From positions 15,028,743 through 15,092,742 of the forward strand of contig NC_044027.1 of the NCBI RefSeq assembly GCF_900496995.4: 64,000 nucleotides of DNA, given 5' to 3'. How positions within the stretch are numbered: position 1 is the stretch's first letter; each line of letters starts with the position of its first letter. Under the pieces are notes generated by a model, which saw only the letters and a program-made list of their open reading frames with translations, made no database searches and was not told the DNA's origin. Positions 1-10,400 of this stretch are shown here, in pieces. This DNA comes from Aquila chrysaetos chrysaetos. Lineage: Eukaryota; Chordata; Aves; Accipitriformes; Accipitridae. The position numbers and the translations under genes are program-made.

Positions 1-1346
1 GCTCGCCCCTAATTTTGCTGTTAAACCTCTGCTTTTGCCCCCAGCTCTGTGGGGACGGGCTCTCCCCGACTCCCCACGGCGTCCCTCCATGCCGACCTGC
101 TCCCGGGGCTGTGCATGGCTCGGGGAATGCTGCGGAGCCGGGCATTGCCGTCTCACCACACCAGGGACTGTTAGGAGCCCTAAAAATCAGCTCAGAAAAA
201 TAAAAACTAAAAGGATGGAGCCTGGTGGGAACTTTCCCCCTTATTCCCTCCTCTCCCCATCCTCAGCTGGGATGGGGTAGGGCAGACGGGGGGGGGCCAG
301 GGGTGCGGGATGGGGTGCTCTTGCCCAGCTGCAGCCAGGGCTGTGCGTGGCAGGGCTGGATGCGTGCGGGATGTTCGGGGAAACCCTGCCATCTGCCGCG
401 CAGCCCGACGTGTGCAGCCCTGGCTGCGGGCGCACCGCGGAACCCACCGCAACCCCTGCTCGCCGGGACCCCCGCCTGCACCCCGGCAGGGTACGGGCAC
501 CCATCGCGGGCAAGCCCGGCTCTCCGCCTCGGCTGTACCCCGACGGGGTGTGCGCGCCAGCGAGCAGATGGATGCGAACACGCCAGGCGCCGGTTTATCC
601 TGATTGCCTCTAAACCGTGCTGCCAATTGCTGTACTGCTGTAATGTCTTCCACGGCCTTGAAATAGAGCCAGGCTTTAAAGCGAGTCTTTTTTCCACCCT
701 TCACGCAGCCAATTTGGGGCTGGTCCTTTAGGGACGGGTTTGGCAGAGCCCTGGGCTGGGTTGCAAGAGGCTCAACACAGCCGGGCAGCGTGGGGCAGGG
801 CGCAGCCACCCACCCTCCGAAAGCCCTGCTCCCCAATCCTCAGCTGAGCTGGATCAGTGCTGGGCGAAAGGGTCCAAATTCGGGATGATTTGATCATCGA
901 GTGCAGCCCACTCAAGAGCCAGGGAGGGATTTCCAAGTGTTCGTCCTGCGGGTGCCCGGGGCTGGAAGAAATAACTCACCCTGGGGAGTGTGTGGAGGGG
1001 GGGGCAGATTTTAGCTGATTTCTGAAGGAAACCGACTTAATGCAATTACACCCCATCTCTCCCTGGGCTTCCTGTGCTCTCCAGCCCACAGTAACATTGG
1101 AACCGCAGCACAGGCAGGGGGGCGAAAGTTTAAAGATAATAATTTCCTCCAAATCTAAGAAAATAAACAGAGGGAGGGGCTGGCTAGGGTCACTCTCCAG
1201 TCCATGAGAGCACAGAGCCCGAGCAGAGCAGGGTATTACAAAACACCGGCCCCTTAGAAAACCCTGCAGAGTCTCGGGAGGAGGGACAGAGCCCCCGAAA
1301 GCAGCACCCCTTTGCCCCCGCACTGCCGCTCTGTGCTGTCACGCAG
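1..1346 (+). other. LAMC3: LAMC3 intron, 5' edge of window
   Basis: This stretch is read as intron because the first supported LAMC3 exon starts at 1347 with a 2-nt carried phase and so needs an exon further upstream. I looked for a laminin LE exon (dense cysteines, splice sites in phase) and for the start of the laminin IV domain and saw neither. The GC-rich open frames here have no recognisable domain. Confidence 0.6.
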
Positions 1347-1463
1347 GGCTGGAGAGCTGGGCTGCCGCAGCTGCGGGCATCGCAGACCTGCCTCTGCGCT
1401 GGGCTGGTGGGGAGATCGTCACCGAGTGGGATGGAGAGGAGCCGGTGGATTTTCTTGCACCAG
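1347..1463 (+). CDS. LAMC3: LAMC3 exon w1: start of L4 domain
   Basis: Acceptor is cacgcag and donor is cag|gtatca. It begins with 2 nt of a split codon and ends in phase 1. It encodes about 39 residues ending DFLAP, which joins the next exon as LAPEKFL, matching the TAPEKFLGDQ region remembered from human gamma-3. Confidence 0.8.
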
Positions 1464-4400
1464 GTATCATGTGTGCCGGGGTCCCTGGGGTCCTGTTCTG
1501 CCATGGGGACTCCTGGGTGCTCTTGTGGGAAATCCCACTGCTACACCGGTGTGTGAGGCACTGGGCTCAGTCCCAGAGCTGAGCATGTTTCAATAGCACA
1601 GGGCAGTGGCGGGGATTGGAGCGGTGGACTGGGACCCTGGGAGGGCAGGTTGGAGCTGGCCCTGCTCTAGGAGAGTGACCGTGCCTCCTGGTGATGCTGG
1701 TGGGAACAGGACTGCACCGGCAGCCCCGGCAGACTTGGTACCTCCATGTCCTACAGACTTTGCTCCTCTCTCCCCTCGCAGAGAAGTTTCTGCAGAACCA
1801 GCGTCTCAGTTACGGGCAGCTCCTGTCCCTGCTGCTGGGAGCGGAGAGGAACGGGACGGGGATGGAGACCGGGATGCCCCTGCTCCAGGTCCAACTGGTG
1901 CTGGAGGGTGAGGGGATGCAGATCACCATGTCCAGCAGCAAGAGCCAGCCCCAGCGCAGAAAGCAGGCTGTCACCTTCAGGTACCCATCACGGCGCTTTG
2001 GGGAGCCTCGGCTGGGTTTGGGACACAGCGTGTCTGACCTTGCCTGGGCTGCCCTGTGCTTTGGGGTTCAGCCCTGTTCCCTGCACCCTCTCGGGGATTT
2101 AACTGTGCCCCCATCGCTGCGCCTGGGTCCCCGTCAGGGAGCCGAGCTGTCCTGCGGTGCATGGCTGCCAGGCTGGCCCTGTCCTTCCTCCCACGTTCCT
2201 TCTCCGACAGGCTGCACGAGGCAGAGGAGGGTGCGGAGCCTTCGCTGTCGGCCTTCAGCTTCCAGCGCCTGCTCTCCAACCTGACCGCCCTCCGCCTCCG
2301 CATGAGCCGCGGCCCTGTGCAAGGTGGGTGGCTCCATGCCATGTCCCCACGGGGACCAATCTGGGATGGGGCTGGGGACATCGAAGCGGCATGAGGCCCT
2401 CAGGGACGAGAAGCATTGCAGGGGGTGTGTTGGGGGGCAGGGGCTGGCTCCTCTCTGTGAACACCCCTGAGCTTTCCAGGAGGTATTTTGGGGTCTCCTA
2501 CACCTGTCATCTGGAGCATTTCCAGGCAGGATGGAAGGAGCAGGGCCGGGGGACGTGCCATCCCATCCTCACGCCGCTCTCCCCCTCTCGCAGGCAGGCT
2601 GTCCCTGAGCGAGGTCCAGCTCACGTCCGCTCGCCCCGGGCCGGGGGCACGGGCGGGCTGGGTGGAGGAGTGCACGTGTCCCCCGGGCTACACCGGGCAG
2701 TTCTGCCAGTCCTGCGCGCCCGGCTTCAAGCGGGAGATCCCCTTCGGTGGTCCCTTCATCAGCTGCGTGCCCTGTACCTGCAACCAGCACGGGGACTGTG
2801 ACCCCCTCGGAGGTGCGCACCCACCCGCGCTTGCCCCGTCGCTGTGTGCACGGGTGACAAATCCGTGTCTTTGCTTGTTTCTGAGGGATGCTGAAAACCA
2901 CCTGTGAGGGCTGCGGTACCCAAAACTTGCAAGTTGAATTGCTTGGCTGGTTGTAGGGACTGGGTTCATAAATGCAAAGACAGAGATAATTAATGAAGTG
3001 CAGTAACTGTGGTAATTTATAATGAGAGAGGCATCTTTCACGGTAATTTATGACCTTAAAGGAGAAGAAAGGAAGGGTGCTGGTCCTCAGAGGAGTGGGG
3101 AGACAGGGGTCAGGGCAGGAGAGAGGCAGAGGGTTTTGCCAGGACAGGTATCGCAGGCAGCATCGCTGCCTGAGGAGGGGAGCAGGACTGGGCACAGCCC
3201 TGATGCCTGCAAACTGGGGGTGAACCTGAGCAGAGAAACAAGTAAAAGAGCAGGAAAATACAGCAGTGCCAGGCTTGCAGGAAAGCACCAGAGGAGCCGG
3301 CTCTCGTGCTGCCAGCCCAGGCCCTGCTCTGCCTCCAGATTCAGCTCAGAGGTGCGTGACTGCAGCAGAGACTGTGGCTTGAAGGGAGGAAAAAGCAAAA
3401 TCAAAGTCTTCAAGGCAGCGTGGCTGTGTCTGGGGTGGTTCGCAGGGTGTTGGTTCTCCCTTCTCCTGCCAGGCAGTGTCTGGATGGCTTCGGTTAGGGA
3501 AGGGGGACAGGATTGCAAACTGCTGCCCTGGAGCTTGAGGTGGCTGTGTGAATCCGGCACCAGCCTCGCTGCTGTCAGCCCCGGGCAAAGGCAGATCAGA
3601 GCCGTGAGGGGCTCATGAGATGCTGCCTTGCTCCCCATCTACCCCTGCAGAAAGCAAAAGCTCCGACTGGAGCTGAAAAGAGCTTGGAAATAAGGTGATG
3701 CATTTGGTACCCAGTAGGAGCCCCTGGGGTTCCTTGCTGGCCGGCTCCCCTCGGTGAGGGATGACAATAGTGTATGGCCAGGATGGAAAGGGCTGGAAGA
3801 GGCGTTGTGCTCAGCAAGTGCCCCTGCCCTGCCAGTAGAAACGAGGCAGCAGCTCTGCAAACTTGCCCCTCGTCTCACAGAGCCGGGGCTGGCGCTGCCG
3901 ACTGCACAATCCCCAGGGACGGAGCCAGGCTTTTGATGTCCCGGCCCAAGCGCTGCCAGCCCGAGCCAGCCCGCATGATTCCTTTTGTTTATTTTTCCAC
4001 TCCTTACTGCCACCCGCTTTTCCTTTCTTTTCCATCATCCGGCCCCGCCTGGATGTGGGGAAAATGGAAAAACACCCGTTCCCTCCTGCGCAACCCGCCT
4101 GGTATGACCTGACCCCACAAATCATGGGGAAAAATCCTCCCGCTGGCTCCTTCTCTCTCTCCAGTCAAGCAGAGCATCTGCCTGGAGGTGGGGGGGTTCC
4201 TTGGGCATCCTTCGTCCTCCTCCTCCTCCTCTTCCTCCCAGCTGATTTCAGAAGGCTGTGACTCACCGGCTCGGCTCGCAAGGAGACGCTCGCTCCCTGC
4301 TGGGTGCCGGCCGGCTGCTTGTGTTTTCCATGACAGGCTGGAAACGATGCGCCTCGTCGCTGAGAAATATGTTGTCGATTATCGCAGGCGCCGACAGACT

Positions 4401-7400
4401 CCGTGCACGTTGATGGTGCTGCCTTCGTGGGCCAGCGCCGCCTCGTCCCCAAGCCGCGGGGGAGCGCGGGGCTGGCGCTGGGGCCCAGCATCTTCTCCAA
4501 AAACCTTCTCCCTTGAGCAAGGACAGGGAGGGAAAATGTTCCGAGTCCTGCTTGGGGACGTGCAATCCCAACGTGATCCCTTGGCTGGAGCTGTGCATCC
4601 ATTTTGGCACCCGCAGTGTGCCATGCTCAGCGCTTGCCTCTCCATCTCTGCCGCGGTCCCCGCTGTTATTCGGGGCTGGGTTTTTGCAGACCCTTAGCTC
4701 CGTTTTCCTCCTCGCAGGGCACTGCCAGTGCTTGCACAATACAGAAGGTCCCTCCTGCGAGCGCTGCAGCCCCGGGTTTTATGGCAACCCCTTCGTAGGG
4801 CGCTTCGATGACTGCAAGCCGTGCCCCTGCCCCGGCCACTCACCCTGCACCGAGATGCCTGGCAGCGGGGAGGTGGTCTGCACCCACTGCCCCCCAGGAC
4901 AGAGAGGTGAGGCTGGGGGTGGGCAGGTGAGGGGGCCGTGGGCAGCACCAACACAGCCAGACACTCCCCATCTTTTCGCCTTCCCCAGGAAAACGCTGCC
5001 AACTCTGCGACGATGGGTTTTTCGGGGACCCCCTGGGGCAGAGGGGCCCCGCGCACCCCTGCGTCCCCTGCCAGTGTCATGGGAACGTGGATCTCAACGC
5101 CGTGGGGAACTGCGACCCTGTGTCCGGCCGGTGCCTGCGCTGCCTGTACAACACGACGGGCGAGCACTGCGAGAGGTGTCAGCTGGGCTTCTACGGGGAC
5201 GCGCTGGCTCCCGACCCTGCCGGGAAGTGTGCACGTACGTATGGCCCTGGCGGCTGGCCCTGCTCCTCTGAGTCCCACTGCAGCCAAATTCCTCCCAGCA
5301 GTGGAGGCAGAGGGTGGAAAGGGGATGCCCGGTGGGTTTCGGGGCTGAGTGACGGTCCGGGTTGGTTCCAAATGCTCAGGAATGGCCTTTGCCCCCTCTC
5401 TCTGCTGCTGTCCTTCCCTGGAGATACCCCGGGCTGCAGGGGCTCAGCCTCCTGGAGCCCTGTTTGATGAGGAGGATGTGACCCTCCACACTGCGGGGGG
5501 CTCAGCCCCGGTGCCCCATCTGCCAGCCCCGTGCCGGGATGTAAGCTGTATTTTGTCTCCCATAGCTTGTGATTGCAACCCCGACGGTTCAGCCCCGGGG
5601 CAGGAGGGCTGCGATCCTCGCACGGGGCAGTGCCGCTGCCTCCCGCACGTGATGGGCAGAGCCTGTGGGCTCTGCCAGCCTGGCTACTACGGTCTGCAGC
5701 CTGCCGTGGGGTGCAAGAGGTATGTGGGGGCACGGCGTGGGGCTGCGAGGGGACAGCCGCGGCTCTGCGTCCCTGGCTTTGGTCTCTGATCGTTGCATCT
5801 CTTGCTCGCTCATCACCCTTCGCCTCTCGGTGCCAGCTGCGAGTGCCACCCGACGGGGTCACAGGAGAGCGGGTGCCACACGCTGACGGGGCAGTGCTCC
5901 TGCCAGCCGGGCGTCACGGGGAAGCAATGTGACCGATGCCACCGCGGCTTCTTTGGCTTCTCTGCCAGGGGCTGCCGAGGTAACGGGGACGGGGATCGCG
6001 CCTCGGTCCCAAAACCGGAGCTGGCAGCCGGAGCGTGACGCCTTTCTGCCACCGTTGCAGCCTGTAACTGCTCCCCGCTGGGCTCCGTCACCCCCCAGTG
6101 CCACGAGAACAGCACCTGCCTCTGCCGCCCCGGCTTCGTGGGCTACAAGTGCGACCAGTGCCAGACCAACTTCTTCCTCGACCCACCGAGCTCTCGCTGC
6201 CAGCAGTGTCCTGCCTGCTATGGGCTGGTGAAGGATCAGGTACAGCCCGTGCCCTGCCAAGGTGGGCGCAGCATCCCGGCCCCAGCGCTGCCTCAGCGTC
6301 GTCCCCCCCCCATGTCCCCCCGCGTCTTGCCCGCAGGCTGATCGGCTGAAGGCCAGGCTGCAGGAGATGGAGGAATGGCTGCAAGAAACAAGCTGCGATG
6401 CCCGCCCGGGCCAGTCCGCCGTACTGGGAGATGCACCGCGGGGAGACGGGCTGCCCAGCCCTCACCTCCTGCAAGGTACGGGGGACACCCCCTTCCCTCC
6501 CCCACGGGGGGAGCCCCACGTCACCCCTGTGGGGACCCTCTGCTCCCGCAGGGTGCTGTGACATGCTGGGTGGGAGCAAGGAGGTCCCAGGTCAGCGGTG
6601 GGGTGATGGAGAGGGGGAGGGCAGCCAGGGGGGCCATGCCTTTTTGTGTAGGACAGAGCACCGCAGGGATGCTTGCACCCGTGAGGTTTTGGAGCAGCTG
6701 GTGATGGGCATGAGAGGGGACTGAGCATCCTTTTGGGTGCTGCATCCCTGGGTCCCTCCTGAGCACCCAGGAGGGACTGTCTTCCCCTTTCATTAGCAGG
6801 CAGAAGGGGGGGTGCTCAGGCATGGGGCAGCCCCACAGGCAAGTGGGGAGCCCCGAGCACCTCTGTGGGCAACAAGCAGCTCCTTGTGCTGCCCGCAGGT
6901 GCCCGGGCCGCACTCTTGACACAGGTGGGGCGGCTGGCAGGGGTGCTGGGCACCGCGCAACACCATCTCGGCAACGCCAGCAAGGCCATCGGCTGCTCTG
7001 GCCACGGACCCCCCAAGACCTGCATCCTGCTGTCGGAGATTGGGGCTGTGCTGCAGTCGGCGCAGCGGGAGATCCTGCATGCCGCGGACACCCTGGCTAC
7101 CACGGTGCGGGCTCCCACCGGCCCCGGGCTCCCGGGTGGGACTGGTGGCAGTCCTAGGGGGCAGTGGGATGTGCAGGACTAGTGGGGTGGGATGCGCCCA
7201 GCACAGCGGGTGAGTGGGAAAGCCTGGGGTCTGTGTGGGTATAGCCCTCCTTGCAGCTGAGTCAAGAGCAGCTATTTCCCTTGCTTACTCCTGTTTGTAA
7301 ACCTCCTCCAGCCCTTCGGGACGTTGTCGTTGGTGCTGGGCTGGCGGAGTCCGGGAGTCCCTGTTCCCCGCCGGGGTCTCACTGCTGCTCTTTGTGTTTC

Positions 7401-10400
7401 AAGGAGATTCCCCAGGAAATCCCTCAGCAGCCCACGAACTGGAGCCGCCGGGCGCTGGAGGCGCGGGCACTGGCTGAGAGGTACGCTTGCAAGTCTGACC
7501 CTGGCATGCGCAAGGCAGAGGAGGCTGCCTGCCCAGCTGGGGGTGTGGGATGGCCACTGCTTTCTCAGAAGGCCGACCCTAATATCATCTCTCTGGGTGC
7601 CCTTGTCCCTGCAGCCACCGGGACGCTGCGGCGCAGGCGGAGGCGGTGGTTGGGAGAGCCCTGCGTGCCTCCAACGCCAGCTCCGAGCTCCTGCGGAGCC
7701 TGCTGGAAGGGAATGCGATGCAGAAGGCACAGCACGAGCTGGAGGCCGGGTGAGGGGCTGGCAGCAAGGGGGGGGGGCTGGCAGGGCAGCACAACCTCTT
7801 GCCTCTGGCCGGGTCCCTGTTACAGGACTCGGTCACGGTGATTTGGCATCTGCCCAACAGGGGCGTGCAGAGTCCCGTCAAACTCATTGCACCACAGCGT
7901 TACAAAGCGGAGACCCAGAGCGCTCTGTGCTGGGGGTGTTAAAGGGAAAGCCCCCAGCATTTCCCGCTACATCTGTGTCTGAGGCCAGGTCCCCAGTTGT
8001 TATCTCTGTCCTTCGAGGGACCAGAGGGCCCCAGGTGACAGCGGCGTCCTGTCCGCTTAGGTACGAGGAAATCCAGCGGGCGCAGGAGGAGCTGGGCGCT
8101 GGCGTGGCGGAGGTGGCAGTGGAGGCCGGGAGAGCTTTGGCAGCCGTGCAGCAGGCAAATGCAGACATGGCCGAGAAACTTCTGCAGGTGGCTGCACTGG
8201 GGCAGGTGAGCAGCGTCCAAGCTAAGGCTCCTGCTTGCATCCCTACCCCTAGCTTTACCTGTTGGGCAGCGCTGCCTCCCAGGCTGGGAGATGCTCTCAT
8301 GGAGCCTTTGGCATCCCTGACCCCGCAGCAGGCGCTGCCGGCGCAGGCTGGAGCCCTGGCACAGGACTTGGCAGCACTGGAACAGGCAGCAGAGGCGCAG
8401 GAGCCATTGGCTCAGCAGGCTGTTGAGGCATCCCGTGCTCTGGCAGCCAGATTGCGCCGGGAGCTGCAGAGGACTCGTGGCTTCGTGCAGGTAATTGCTG
8501 CTCACTTGCACGGGGTGTCCCTGCAAAATAAGTGATGGGGACCCGCTGTTCCAGCTGGAGCTGTGGGCATGCCGGGTGCATCCCTCTCCTGCCTCCCATC
8601 TGAGGCACGGGGGGGGGGGGGGGGGTGGGTGAGCCCCATCCCTGCTGCTCCAGTGACCGGAGGGACCATGCCTGCAGCCGGGGGGTCAGGAGCAGATATT
8701 GTGGGAGACATCTCCCCTCAGGCTCCCAGATCTCCCAAGGAGCTTGCCTGCCAAGTGGGAGCGGGCTGGGACCCATGTTTCCCAGCTGCGTGCAGCTCTT
8801 TGCCCCCTCCCAAGCCTAACTCCTTCTCTCCTCTCCCCAGCTGCAGGACCGGGCTGGCTCTGCCTGTGGCACAGCCACCTCGGCCGTCTCACGTGGAAAA
8901 GCTGTGCTCTCCGACACGGAGTCCTTGCTGGCCAGCTTGCAAGGTAAAAGGCACTAGCCAGAGCATCTCCAGCCACAGCTCAGCTCTCACCGTGCTGGCT
9001 CTGGGTCCCAAGGGGAGAAAGGGACAGTTTGGTGACAGCTGGGTTGTCCCCACAGGCATGAGGAAGGCGCTAGGGCATCGGAAGGGCCAGGCTGCCCTGA
9101 GCAGGAGGATGGCACTTGTGCAGGACAGGGCGTTGATGGAGGCCCAGAGGAAGATTAAACAGGCAGAGAAGACGCTGGGAAACTCCTTGTCTGTCTCCAC
9201 CGCAGCCCAGAGGACAGCCAGGGAGGCTGAGCAAGTCTCTGGGGAGAGCACCAAGGTCTGAGCGGAGGGATGTGGCATGCGGGGAGCCTGCGCCAGGCTG
9301 CAGGGCGCAGCCAGGCTGGCAGCCATCCCAGGCAGAGCCCAGCCTGTTGCAGGCAGGGCTGCAGAGCTCCCAAATACAGCTTCTGCTGCCCGTCCAGCAC
9401 AGCCCACCCTTGTCTGCGTGCAGACCAGGGGGATGCACCCAACCAGGGCTCCAGCCTAGGAGCCAGCCACGGTCCCCCCGCATGTCCCCAGGTAACTGTC
9501 CCCATCTCCATCCCTTTGCAGAGGGCACAGGCTACGCTGCAGGAGAGCAAGCAGGTCCGCAAGCACGCCAGCCAGCTCGCCACGCGTGCCAACGAGACCC
9601 AGCGGGAGCTCTCCCGGCAGGAGCATGCGGCTGAGAAGCTCAGGGGGGACCTGGAGGAAGCACACCGGGTGAGTCGGGTCCCCTCAGGCAGCTTGTGTAC
9701 TCCAGAGCCTGGAAAGGGTTTTGCCCATAGGCCAAAGCACAGGGAGCATCCCGGCTTTTGGGCTCCACTGTATGGGGAATGCCTTGGGGCCATTCCTGGG
9801 ATCCCCTCCCCTCTCCCATCCAGCCAAGGGTCAACAGTGGCCCTGATCTGGGTCTGTCTGTGTTGGAAGGTGGGGACAGAGGTGAGTGAGATGGCAAAAA
9901 GTCTCCAGGAAGCCCGGGGCTCACTCATCTCGGACATCAAGACCCTGAACAACCTGCTGAGCAGCCTAGGTGAGACCCGGACGGGAGCAGGGTGCAAGCT
10001 CTTGGGGAAGGACCAAGCTGTTGGGGCCCGGGGCTCTCCTGCTCACTGGCCATCCGGGCTAAGCTGGGTGTCCTTTGGCTGAGATCGCTCAGGGTCTTAG
10101 CAAAGCCTCTTGAGGGCTCACGTCTCGAGGAAAGCCCTCGTGCAGAATGTATTGGGGCTTGCTGAATGTGTGCGCTCATGCCTGGTGTGGGGACACTGAT
10201 CTCCCTTGGCATCTCCGGGAGGAGCAGGGCTGGGTCAAGGGCTCAGTCCCTTTGGAGCTGAGGGCTGTGCTGGGCTGGGTTTGCTCTTTGTTACTGGTTG
10301 GTTTTGCTCCAGCTCTTCCTGCTGTGGTCATCTGGGTACACTGCTGAGCGCTCCTGGACTTTTGCATCTGAGAAGTTTTGCAAAGGGGTGGAAATCATCA

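Noticed and set aside
380-480. Cysteine-containing stretch with an AG before it, considered as an upstream LAMC3 LE exon
   Set aside because: Cysteine spacing does not fit an LE repeat, no in-phase donor is seen, and it does not join exon w1.
207-836. 209-codon minus-strand open frame
   Set aside because: Low-complexity Arg/Pro/Ala composition typical of GC-rich shadow frames; no homology recognised.
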